DNA from: CAYMLL01 sp964390645
Lineage (GTDB): Bacteria > Planctomycetota > UBA8108
Length of the DNA: 5,475 nt
Assembly (NCBI GenBank): GCA_964390645.1
Contig: CAYMLL010000423.1
Span: forward strand, 1-5,475
Direction: 5' to 3'
Every line of letters starts with the position of its first letter. Positions within the stretch are counted from its first letter, which is position 1. The translations under genes and the position numbers were made by a program. Below are positions 1-5,475 of the stretch, one piece after another. The notes below the pieces were generated by a model, which was given only the letters and a program-made list of their open reading frames with translations, searched no databases and was not told where the DNA came from.

Positions 1-134
1 GGTGAGTGTATGGCTCGGCTGGGGTTCGAGTGCGCGGGCGACGTCGAGGAGCGGTCGGGGCCACGCCCCTCGGCCTTCATCGGGAGGTCCTGAAACCACG
101 ATAGAAGGTGGTGGCGTTCGTGGGGGCTGGTCAT
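1..134 (-). CDS. Possible start of a downstream gene, cut by the window edge
   Basis: An ATG at 134-132 opens a minus-strand frame with no stop up to the left edge (44 codons). It begins 17 bases after the stop of the large secreted-protein gene and lies on the same strand. A perfect AGGTGA ribosome-binding sequence sits at 144-139, four bases before the ATG. Most third codon positions are G or C. The visible residues (start MTSPHERHHLLSWFQDLP, then a Ser/Pro/Arg-rich stretch) match no family I recognise. There is no clear signal peptide or membrane segment. The close spacing would allow co-transcription with the upstream gene. The alternative is a chance open frame in GC-rich intergenic DNA. 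Only the ribosome-binding site and codon pattern support it. Confidence 0.33.
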   Translation of the reverse strand, partial: MTSPHERHHLLSWFQDLPMKAEGRGPDRSSTSPAHSNPSRAIHS

Positions 135-151
135 GCCCTCACCTGCAGAGG

Positions 152-451
152 CTATTGACAGATAGGAGAGGTAACCCCGCAGCCGATCCCATCCTCGGTT
201 GGATCGACTCCGCACTCGGCGGACGAATACCCGGGATTCGCCGGAGCCGGCGGAGCCGGCGGAGCGCCGCCGACAAAGAGCCAGCTGAAGATGATGATGG
301 AATCGGTGATCTCGATTGCCCCGGTATCGTTGGTATCCGCGGCATCGGCGCAGACCGGGGACGGGCCGCCACTGAAAAGAAAGAGCAGCGGTATGACGCC
401 ATCGGTGAGATTCACGCCGCCATCGGAGTTGGAGTCCCCTCGGACAAAGAG
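152..451 (-). other. C-terminal dockerin-like (paired EF-hand loop) domain
   Basis: Residues about 965-1014 hold two 12-residue loops with calcium-ligand spacing. The first runs D970-x-N972-x-D974 to D981; the second D1003-x-N1005-x-T1007 to D1014. Each is followed by a hydrophobic helix-like segment (IPLLFLF and IIIFSWLF) and a Gly-Gly turn. The order of loop, FLF-GG-P, Cys-x-Asp-Ala-Ala-Asp, loop, LF-GG, then a Pro/Ala tail and a DPT-DG-GC end is typical of dockerin-like C-termini in Planctomycetota and relatives. Classical dockerins bind cohesins; no cohesin is visible here, so a partner or anchoring role is only inferred. A 9-base repeat at about 246-263 codes the Pro/Ala tail. Confidence 0.8.
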
Positions 452-3343
452 CACTCCTGCAGGAGCCTTGCAGACGGCCTCATCTGAACAGTCATTGTCA
501 TCACAGTCAGCGCTCCCATCTTCATCGTCATCAATTCCGTTGTCGCAGATCTCGCCCCCCCCGGGCTCCTCGCCGCAGGGATCCTCGCCGACAGCAGGCA
601 TCAGAGTTTCCGACTGCCCCCCGACATCGTTTCCTATGACCTCGCCGTTGACCTCGTTGAAATCATCGTTAACCGAGGTATAGACCACCGTCTGGGCGAT
701 GGCCCCATCGGAGTTGTGGTCGGAGTTCGCAAAACCCACGAAAACGGCATCGGGCATCGTAGCGCTGTCTTCAATCGGACCCGCGATCCAGGTCGAATCA
801 TCATAGGGATCGTCGGGAAGCTCCGCGGCCCACCAGGACTGGAAAAGGTTGCCCCGCCGGGTCAGCCGGATCGCGGCCGGACGCGCTCCCGACCCATCCG
901 GTAGAATGGTTTCGTACATCCCGCCCCCCGCGTTGCCGTGCTCTCGCCGCCCCGCCTGGCGCGCCTGGTCTTCGGTGCTCGGCCCGTGGATCTGGGTCAT
1001 GACAAACTCGGAATCCCGGGTCAACTCACGCCGGGCCATGAGCCCCATCTTTCCCCAGCGGCCGGCCCCGGTATCGTGGGAATAGTCGAGGATTCCTATC
1101 GCGACGTCAAAGTCCCCGGCAAACTCCGTATAGTCGAAGTTGAAATCGTCTCCGCCGGTCCAGATGTCGCCGCCCGTGGAGCTGGTATTGATGACCTCGC
1201 CACGTTCGAAGCAGGGTTCACCGACCGGATCTCCTCCTCCCGGATCTCCTCCTCCCGGATCGCCGCCGCCGACCGGTTCCCCGTCTATCAGGGTGACCGA
1301 GCCGCCGCCCATATCGTTACCCACGACCGCGCCGTTGACCTCGTTAAAATCATCGTTGAAAGAGTTGTAGACCACCGTCTGGGCTCCGGCGCCATCGGAG
1401 TTGTGCTCACTGTTGGCGAAACCGACATACACGGCTTCCGGCATCGTGGCCCGCACCTCACGGGGCCCCGCGATCCAGCCGGCATCATCGAAGGGATCAT
1501 CCGGGACCTCGGCGGCCCACCAGGACTGGAAGTTGTTCCCTCTTCGGGTCAGGCGGATCACCGCGGGACGGGCCCCGGGGTTCCCGGCCATGTTTGTTTC
1601 GTACATACCCCCACCGGCGTTGCCATGCTGTCGTCGGCCCGCCTGACGCGCTGTGTCCTCATTGCTCGGGCCATGAAACTGGGTCATGAGGAATTCCGAA
1701 TCCCGGGTCAGCTCCCTCCGGGCCATGAGGCCCATCTTGCCCCAGCGGCCGGCCCCGGTCGCATGGGTATATTCGAGGATTTCCATGGCCACATCGAAAT
1801 CGCCGGCAAGCTCGGTGTAATCGAAGGTGAAGTCATCTCCGCCTGTCCAGATGTCTCCACCTGTCGTGCTGGTATTGCTTACGATTCCCCTGTCAAAGTC
1901 CGGCTCGCCATCAACGCCGCCGGGATCGCCCCCGCCCGGGTCGATGGGTTCATCGCCGGGCATCAGGGTAACGGAGCCGCCGCCCAGATCGGTACCCACG
2001 AAGGCCCCGTTCACCTCGTTGAAATCATCATTGAATGAGGTATAGACGACTGTCTGATCCTCGGGCCCGTTTTCATCTTTTTCAGAATTGGCAAAACCGA
2101 CGAAGATGGTCTCCGGCATCGTATCGCGCGCATCCCTTGGGCCACAGACCCAGGAAGCATCGTCGTAGGGATCTGCAGGGATTTCCGCTGCCCACCAGGA
2201 CTGGAAAACGTTGCCCCGGCGGGTCAGGCGCGTCGCCACCGGCCTCGCCCCGGGGCCCTCCGGAAGGATCGTCTCATACATATTCCCGTCACCACCGGCC
2301 TGGCCGTGAATTCGACGGCCAGCCGTTCTGGCCTGGTCTTCGTCACTGGGGCCGTGAAATTGAGTCATGACGAATTCCGAGTCGCGGGTCAACTCCCGCC
2401 GGGCCATCAGGCCCATCTTCCCCCATCGGCCAACGCCGTTTTCATGCGAGTACTCGACAAGTCCGATGGCTACATCGAAATCCCCCGTAAGCTCGGCGTA
2501 ATCGAAGCTGAAGTCATCACCGCCTGTCCAGATATCCCCGCCGGACGTGGAAATATTAGTGACGTCGCCCCTGTTGAACTCCGGCACCAGGCCATCTCGA
2601 TCATCAAGATCACCGTCGCCACAGGGGTCCCATCCTTTACCCGGCCCATCGCCGGGCATCAGGGTTTCAGACTCGCCGCCGGCATCGTTGCCGACAACCT
2701 CGCCGTTGATATCGTTGAAATCATCAGCCAGGGAATAGTACCTGACCGACTGAGCCGCAATTCCATCGGAGTTGTGCTCCGAGTTGGCGAAGCCGACATA
2801 GACTGTCCCGGGCATCGTGTCGAGAAACTCGATGTGGGCCGGAGTCCACTCATCGTCTTCGTACGGATCGTCGGGAAGCTCAGAAGCCCACCAGGACTGG
2901 AACTCGTTTCCGCGCCTGGTCAGGCGAATCGCCATGGGGCGCGCGCCGGCTAAAGCCATGACCATCTCGTACATCCCGCCGCCGGCATTGCCGTGCTGCC
3001 GCCGGCCGGCCTGGCGCGACTCGTCTTCATCGCTCGGGCCGTGGATCTGGGTCATGACAAACTCCGAGTCGCGGGTCAGCTCCCGCCGGGCCATCAGGCC
3101 TATTTTGCCCCAGCGGCCCGCCCCGGTTGAATGGGTGTAATCAACAATCTCGACCGACACATCGAAGTCGCCTGACAATTCAGCATAATCAAAATTAAAA
3201 TCATCGCCGCCTGTCCAGATGTCACCCCCTGTTGTGCTGGTATTGACGATCGCATCATTCACATCCTGGGCAAAAGCCCGGGCAGCGGACAGCCAACAAC
3301 TCAGCGCCAGGGCGACTACAAGTAAGGAGACCTTCCTGCTCAT
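152..3343 (-). CDS. Secreted four-repeat beta-sandwich protein with C-terminal dockerin-like domain
   Basis: The 1063-residue product is predicted to be exported. It starts with a classic signal peptide (basic SRK, hydrophobic core, probable cleavage after AFA at residue 25). Four homologous domains follow (units start near residues 32, 261, 488 and 717), each with conserved GGDIWTGGDDF, GRWGK-GLMARRELTRDSEF, RLTRRGN-FQSWWA and VGFANS motifs. This pattern resembles the concanavalin-like or DUF1349-like beta-sandwich of extracellular proteins, which suggests ligand or surface binding. No catalytic residues are identifiable. Linkers are acidic or GGGDP-rich. After the fourth unit come a Cys/Asp-rich motif (about 933-958) and a dockerin-like domain (about 965-1014). 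The protein is rich in Asp and Gly and has only eight lysines. The ATG is supported by the signal peptide directly after it and a weak AAGGTG at 3354-3349. The stop is TAG at 154-152. The coding call is secure; substrate and role are unknown. Confidence 0.95.
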   Translation of the reverse strand: MSRKVSLLVVALALSCWLSAARAFAQDVNDAIVNTSTTGGDIWTGGDDFNFDYAELSGDFDVSVEIVDYTHSTGAGRWGKIGLMARRELTRDSEFVMTQIHGPSDEDESRQAGRRQHGNAGGGMYEMVMALAGARPMAIRLTRRGNEFQSWWASELPDDPYEDDEWTPAHIEFLDTMPGTVYVGFANSEHNSDGIAAQSVRYYSLADDFNDINGEVVGNDAGGESETLMPGDGPGKGWDPCGDGDLDDRDGLVPEFNRGDVTNISTSGGDIWTGGDDFSFDYAELTGDFDVAIGLVEYSHENGVGRWGKMGLMARRELTRDSEFVMTQFHGPSDEDQARTAGRRIHGQAGGDGNMYETILPEGPGARPVATRLTRRGNVFQSWWAAEIPADPYDDASWVCGPRDARDTMPETIFVGFANSEKDENGPEDQTVVYTSFNDDFNEVNGAFVGTDLGGGSVTLMPGDEPIDPGGGDPGGVDGEPDFDRGIVSNTSTTGGDIWTGGDDFTFDYTELAGDFDVAMEILEYTHATGAGRWGKMGLMARRELTRDSEFLMTQFHGPSNEDTARQAGRRQHGNAGGGMYETNMAGNPGARPAVIRLTRRGNNFQSWWAAEVPDDPFDDAGWIAGPREVRATMPEAVYVGFANSEHNSDGAGAQTVVYNSFNDDFNEVNGAVVGNDMGGGSVTLIDGEPVGGGDPGGGDPGGGDPVGEPCFERGEVINTSSTGGDIWTGGDDFNFDYTEFAGDFDVAIGILDYSHDTGAGRWGKMGLMARRELTRDSEFVMTQIHGPSTEDQARQAGRREHGNAGGGMYETILPDGSGARPAAIRLTRRGNLFQSWWAAELPDDPYDDSTWIAGPIEDSATMPDAVFVGFANSDHNSDGAIAQTVVYTSVNDDFNEVNGEVIGNDVGGQSETLMPAVGEDPCGEEPGGGEICDNGIDDDEDGSADCDDNDCSDEAVCKAPAGVLFVRGDSNSDGGVNLTDGVIPLLFLFSGGPSPVCADAADTNDTGAIEITDSIIIFSWLFVGGAPPAPPAPANPGYSSAECGVDPTEDGIGCGVTSPICQ
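470..547 (-). other. Cys/Asp-rich motif before the dockerin-like domain
   Basis: Residues about 933-958 begin CDNGIDDDEDG and continue with DC, DC and VC, giving four cysteines (933, 947, 952, 958) among many Asp residues. The C-D-N-G-x-D-D-D-x-D-G-x-x-D-C pattern recurs in secreted proteins of myxobacteria, planctomycetes and related groups. It is probably a small disulfide-stabilised, calcium-binding module. The metal-binding role is inferred from composition and recalled family pattern. Confidence 0.7.
596..3250 (-). repeat. Four tandem coding repeats of about 681-687 bases
   Basis: The units, in gene order, cover about 3250-2564, 2563-1883, 1882-1196 and 1195-596. The same motif (GGDIWTGG, coded around 3209, 2522, 1841 and 1154) recurs at spacings of 687, 681 and 687 bases. 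Each unit encodes a domain of about 200 residues; the first three also include a linker. Protein sequence is strongly conserved, while many third codon positions differ between units. Unit 1 is the most divergent: it has WTPAHIEFL where the others have W-x-x-GP. Units 1 and 4 share QIHGPS, and units 2 and 3 share QFHGPS. The array looks like an old intragenic duplication held by selection on the protein rather than a recent copy event. Confidence 0.95.
1226..1270 (-). repeat. Three 15-base tandem repeats coding GGGDP linker
   Basis: Three consecutive 15-base units on the plus strand (1226-1240, 1241-1255, 1256-1270) begin CGGAT. The first two are identical and the third differs at synonymous positions. 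On the coding strand each encodes Gly-Gly-Gly-Asp-Pro, in the flexible linker between domains 3 and 4. A shorter GGGDP-type stretch occurs in the linker between domains 2 and 3. Such repeats can change copy number by slippage while keeping frame. Confidence 0.9.
3269..3343 (-). other. Sec-type signal peptide of the four-repeat protein
   Basis: Residues 1-25 have a positively charged start (Arg3, Lys4), a hydrophobic core of about 14 residues (LLVVALALSCWLSA) and an AFA|QD cleavage site fitting the Ala-X-Ala rule. The Cys at residue 16 lies within the core and lacks a proper lipobox context with a following mature region, so signal peptidase I is more likely than lipoprotein processing. This places the protein outside the cytoplasmic membrane. 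Confidence 0.85.
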
Positions 3344-3348
3344 GGAAA

Positions 3349-3354
3349 CACCTT
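3349..3354 (-). promoter_or_regulatory. Weak ribosome-binding site of the four-repeat gene
   Basis: AAGGTG on the minus strand lies five bases before the ATG at 3343. It is a partial Shine-Dalgarno match with acceptable spacing, and it agrees with the start chosen from the signal peptide. Confidence 0.5.
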
Positions 3355-3382
3355 CGTCAATAAGGGATGAAGTTAAGTTGCA

Positions 3383-3412
3383 ATATTAGGCCAGCATCCC
3401 TGCCCCGCGCAA
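3383..3412 (-). promoter_or_regulatory. Candidate promoter for the four-repeat gene
   Basis: On the minus strand TTGCGC (3412-3407) and TAATAT (3388-3383) are separated by 18 bases, about 40 bases upstream of the ATG. The -10-like box matches the sigma-70 consensus at four of six positions and lies in a short AT-rich patch within GC-rich DNA. The -35 match is only the TTG. The call is weak; sigma-factor preferences of this organism are unknown. Confidence 0.22.
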
Positions 3413-3443
3413 GCGCGGTATCGGCTGGCTTGATGCGGCAGGG
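3390..3443 (-). other. Overlapping inverted repeats between the two minus-strand genes
   Basis: A perfect 6-base hairpin (3405-3410 with 3413-3418, loop AA) sits inside two longer-range complementary pairs. CCCTGCC (3398-3404) pairs with GGCAGGG (3437-3443), and GCCAGC (3390-3395) pairs with GCTGGC (3424-3429). The two outer pairings cross each other, so they form alternative folds or a pseudoknot. No run of T follows in the minus direction, so this is not a standard rho-independent terminator for the HEAT gene. It could be a leader structure of the four-repeat gene, a factor-dependent end site, or chance in GC-rich DNA. Confidence 0.4.
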
Positions 3444-3497
3444 GTCCCTCCATGGATTTTCTTTCATTTGCGTCGCGCTGCAGCACCTGACGCGTGT

Positions 3498-4346
3498 CTA
3501 TCCGCCCTGTTCGAGCTCGCGCAGCTCTCGCAAGGCCTTCCGCCTCACGTCAACGCTCGGATCGCTCTCCGCGATGAGACGCAGTGTCTCGAGCACCGCG
3601 GGGTCACTGATGTAGTTGACGAGGGTCTCCACCGCTTCCGCGCGCACGCGATCGCTCGAGTCGTAGTCCATAGCGTGCAGTAGTGGCTCTATCAGGGCGG
3701 GGATGTTCGTGGCGCCGTCGAAGTTGCGCCACACGTCGGCACGAATGCTCGCCTCACTGTCGCTTTCGGCGATGCGGATCAGCTCTTCGATCATCTCGTC
3801 CGTGTAGGCATCGGGCACTTGACGGATGGTCCTCTGAGACTCCACCTTGGCCAGAGAGCTCGCGGTCGGATCCGTGATCACTCCTGCCGCGAGCTTCTTC
3901 ATCGTCTCCTCTTTTGCCTTTCGCTCTGCTTGTTGGTGTTGCCGCTCCGCTTGCTCGCGGTGCAGCTCGCGCTCGAGCTCCTCCTGCTCGCGCGCGCTGA
4001 GCTCGACAAGCAGATCTGAGGTGGCCGAACTGGCCTCCTCCGGGGGTGCGGCTGCCAGGGACTGCTCGATTCGAGCCAGGCGCTCCGCCAGTGCGATGAT
4101 GTCGGGCGCGTCGTGATCCTCTCGAGAGGCGCGCAACTGCTCGTCACGTACGAGCTCGCTTTCTGCGAGTCGTTGCTCGAGGCTCGCGAGCCGCACTTCG
4201 AGTTCCTCTAGACGGGAGACGTCGACCGACGTGGGCTCGGCAAATCGGGTCGGCGGCTCGATGTCGGGTCGGGCAGAGTGCGAGACGAGCCACGCGAGCG
4301 AGATGCTGAAAATCACCGTGAGTAGAGCGGTGATCTTCTGGGCCAT
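3498..4346 (-). CDS. Membrane-anchored coiled-coil protein with C-terminal HEAT-like repeats
   Basis: The 282-residue product starts MAQKITALL with one hydrophobic segment at about residues 5-23. This is probably an uncleaved anchor, with the rest of the protein on the far side of the cytoplasmic membrane. Charged heptad-like segments follow at about 43-75, 83-98 and 115-152; the last is dominated by Glu, Arg and Gln, suggesting coiled-coil oligomerisation. Residues about 182-279 form three helical pairs of HEAT type (for example SDRVRAEAVETLVNYISDP and DPSVDVRRKALRELRELE), usually protein-protein scaffolds. There are no catalytic motifs. I chose the ATG at 4346 over an upstream one at 4403 because GAGAGG lies five bases before it and the hydrophobic segment then falls at the N-terminus. 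It ends 154 bases before the next gene on the same strand. Function is unknown; a scaffold or envelope role is inferred. Confidence 0.88.
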   Translation of the reverse strand: MAQKITALLTVIFSISLAWLVSHSARPDIEPPTRFAEPTSVDVSRLEELEVRLASLEQRLAESELVRDEQLRASREDHDAPDIIALAERLARIEQSLAAAPPEEASSATSDLLVELSAREQEELERELHREQAERQHQQAERKAKEETMKKLAAGVITDPTASSLAKVESQRTIRQVPDAYTDEMIEELIRIAESDSEASIRADVWRNFDGATNIPALIEPLLHAMDYDSSDRVRAEAVETLVNYISDPAVLETLRLIAESDPSVDVRRKALRELRELEQGG

Positions 4347-4351
4347 GGCTG

Positions 4352-4357
4352 CCTCTC
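4352..4357 (-). promoter_or_regulatory. Ribosome-binding site deciding the HEAT-gene start
   Basis: GAGAGG on the minus strand lies five bases before the ATG at 4346. The alternative in-frame ATG at 4403 has no purine-rich sequence before it, so the shorter 282-residue form is preferred over the 301-residue form. Confidence 0.7.
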
Positions 4358-4441
4358 TGGCGGGGTCCGATCCGGCACCCATCGTAGCCCATCTCGGGCT
4401 CATTCGCAGGTTTCGTGAGCCGGTTTACAGCGATGATCTAC

Positions 4442-4691
4442 TCATTTCATCGCAGCGCCAAGGAAATAGGGCTTGCCGTCGCGCGAGATCTCAATCAGTC
4501 GCGGGTAGGCTTTCTCCGCCGAGGATGAATCCCGACGTGCTGGGCTGGAACCTTCGTATCCGAGCGCCTGCTTGGCTCGACTCCAGTGATCGCGCCAGTC
4601 GTCGCTCTCCTTTCGATACCGAGCCACCGGCGGATGGGCCGAAGGGCGTTGGTGCATGAATCGCTCGGGGACGGAAGTGCAGTACCATTTA
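4442..4691 (-). pseudogene. 3' remnant of an unidentified gene, apparently cut by an insertion sequence
   Basis: A minus-strand frame ending with TGA at 4444-4442 is open back to the proposed edge of the insertion sequence and gives about 82 residues. Its composition looks like real protein: WYCTSVPERF, a charged and aromatic stretch SDDWRDHWSRAKQALGYEG, and a C-terminus AYPRLIEISRDGKPYFLGA. The only internal ATG (4657) has no ribosome-binding site, which fits a truncated 3' end better than an intact small gene. The fragment ends 95 bases before the HEAT gene on the same strand, so the lost gene may once have been its upstream neighbour. I do not recognise the family. The alternatives are a 71-residue gene from 4657 or a non-coding open frame. 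Confidence 0.5.
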
Positions 4692-4709
4692 GGCTTCGCG
4701 ATCGATTCG
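4692..4709 (+). repeat. Candidate left terminal inverted repeat of the insertion sequence
   Basis: GGCTTCGCGATCGATTCG begins at the point where the open frame of the broken gene should stop being host sequence, 33 bases before the transposase start. The call depends on resemblance to recalled IS903-group ends; the matching right repeat is not in the window. Confidence 0.4.
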
Positions 4710-4724
4710 TGAGGGCCTGAGTGC

Positions 4725-5475
4725 GTGTCAGCTGTGAAATCGAGTCTCGTGCATCCCCGCTACAAGACCGAGTATCGAGTTCGGAATTGGCGTGAGTACG
4801 AGCAGGGGCTTCGCGCTCGAGGCGACGTGACGATCTGGTTCAGCGAAAAGGCGATCGCGAACCGGGTTTCGAGGTCGACTGGAAGACGTGGTGGACAGCG
4901 GCTGTACTCGAATCTCGCGATCGAGACGTCGCTCACGCTCAGGATTGTATTCGGCCTTCCGATTCGACAGGCCGAGGGTTTCATCGGGTTTTTGCTGCGC
5001 ATGCCGAGCCTCGATCACCTGCCGGTTCCGGATCACAGCACGCTGTCGCGACGAGCTCGGTCGCTCGACGTCCTGGCGAAGCCGGCCCGGCCCGGTGGAC
5101 CGATCCACCTGATCGTCGACAGCACGGGCCTCCAGATCGTTGGTGAAGGCCCGTGGGCCGCGGCGAAGCATGGGACGAAAGGCACGCGAGATTGGCGGAA
5201 ACTGCACATCGGAGTCGATGGGCGCGGTTTCATCGTAGCGCACCGCTTGACCGGGAGCCGTGTCGATGACGCCAGCGTTGTGGGGGAGCTGCCAAGTCAG
5301 TTCAGCGACCAGGTCGAGCGGTTCACGGCTGACGGGGCCTACGACAAGACGGCGGTCCACGACCTCGTCACTGCGAGAGGAGCAGACGTCGTCGTTCCAC
5401 CGACGAAGAGCGCTCGGCTTTCAAGAAGCAGCGCGGCTGGAGTGCGTGCACGAAACGCGACCGTCGAGTCGGTCC
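4725..5475 (+). CDS. IS5-family (IS903-like) DDE transposase, 3' end missing
   Basis: The frame is open for 250 codons to the right edge, without frameshift. The product would catalyse excision and insertion of the element by DDE chemistry. The N-terminal region (about residues 10-115) contains YRVRNWREYEQGL and the RGGQRLYSNLAIET-type segment, then the PVPDHSTLSRRARSL stretch typical of the family's DNA-binding part. The first catalytic Asp is D132 in LIVDSTGL; the second is D203 in TADGAYD, 71 residues later, matching the family spacing. HGTKGTRDWRKLHIGVD between them is also characteristic. The third residue (Glu, in a YH-x-x-R-x-E type motif) lies beyond the window, so activity cannot be judged. 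GTG at 4725 is chosen because GAGG precedes it by 10 bases and an in-frame stop lies at 4710-4712; GTG at 4734 is possible. The gene opposes all neighbours. Confidence 0.9.
   Translation, partial: MSAVKSSLVHPRYKTEYRVRNWREYEQGLRARGDVTIWFSEKAIANRVSRSTGRRGGQRLYSNLAIETSLTLRIVFGLPIRQAEGFIGFLLRMPSLDHLPVPDHSTLSRRARSLDVLAKPARPGGPIHLIVDSTGLQIVGEGPWAAAKHGTKGTRDWRKLHIGVDGRGFIVAHRLTGSRVDDASVVGELPSQFSDQVERFTADGAYDKTAVHDLVTARGADVVVPPTKSARLSRSSAAGVRARNATVESV

Larger units (their letters stand above)
4692..5475 (+). mobile_element. IS5-family insertion sequence, left part only
   Basis: The element is called from its IS5-type transposase and a plausible left end at 4692 that starts GGCTTCG. This resembles the GGCTTTG-type termini I recall for the IS903-like group. 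The transposase starts 33 bases inside that end, as expected for a compact single-gene element. The 9 bases before the end (4683-4691, TACCATTTA) would be the target duplication if the family's usual 9-base size applies. The right end lies outside the window, so boundaries are not proven. Confidence 0.7.

Noticed and set aside
51..75. GGGGC/GCCCC hairpin near the left edge
   Set aside because: Five GC pairs with a three-base loop are expected by chance in such GC-rich sequence, and it lies within the possible downstream frame.
96..123. Inverted repeat CCACGA/TCGTGG as a terminator for the large gene
   Set aside because: The stem is only six pairs with a 16-base loop, the following T run is three bases, and it overlaps the possible downstream gene.
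1226..1270. Short direct repeats as a CRISPR array
   Set aside because: The 15-base units are contiguous with no spacers and lie in frame inside a coding linker.
1140..1370. Plus-strand frames rich in SPPPG, resembling proline-rich proteins
   Set aside because: They are other-frame readings of the GGGDP linker repeats on the opposite strand.
938..2038. A 366-codon plus-strand open frame over the repeat region
   Set aside because: It is antisense to the secreted-protein gene. Its own repeats mirror the coding repeats, and its length follows from the codon bias of the true frame. It has no family resemblance.
4397..4421. Inverted repeat GGCTCA/TGAGCC between the remnant gene and the HEAT gene
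   Set aside because: It is a six-pair stem with a 13-base loop and no T run, which is too weak to call a terminator or operator.
4231..4659. A 142-codon plus-strand frame
   Set aside because: It overlaps the well-supported HEAT gene start and the remnant gene in antisense, with no ribosome-binding site or recognisable protein features.
4728..5360. A 210-codon minus-strand frame in the right block
   Set aside because: It is the antisense of the IS5-type transposase, whose catalytic motifs are clear on the plus strand.

Overview
The window is a GC-rich bacterial fragment with three main blocks. The likely source is a Planctomycetota-like or related environmental, possibly marine, bacterium. 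The main clue is the C-terminal dockerin-like module of the largest gene, a paired Asp/Asn EF-hand-type domain common in secreted proteins of Planctomycetota and related phyla. The assignment rests on recalled family knowledge and is moderate at best.

Left block (1-3343, minus strand): one very large gene (152-3343) encodes a secreted 1063-residue protein. It has a signal peptide, four tandem copies of a domain of about 200 residues (unit spacing 229, 227 and 229 residues) joined by acidic or Gly/Pro-rich linkers, a Cys/Asp-rich motif, and a C-terminal dockerin-like domain. The repeated domain resembles the concanavalin-like beta-sandwich (DUF1349-like) domains of extracellular proteins. Seventeen bases beyond its stop, a possible further gene starts behind a good Shine-Dalgarno sequence and runs off the left edge.

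Middle block (3344-4441, minus strand): a 154-base leader and intergenic region holds overlapping inverted repeats and a weak candidate promoter. Next comes a gene (3498-4346) for a membrane-anchored coiled-coil protein ending in HEAT-like repeats. Its start is fixed by a strong Shine-Dalgarno sequence.

Right block (4442-5475): an open frame on the minus strand, without its own start signals, looks like the 3' remnant of an unidentified gene. It is cut at about 4691 by the left end of an insertion sequence. The element carries an IS5-family transposase on the plus strand, which runs off the right edge before its third catalytic residue.

The minus-strand genes point the same way, but gap sizes and protein types do not show a shared pathway. 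I see no RNA genes, CRISPR array, phage genes or recognisable defence or biosynthetic system. The most notable items are the four-repeat secreted protein and the gene apparently broken by the insertion sequence.
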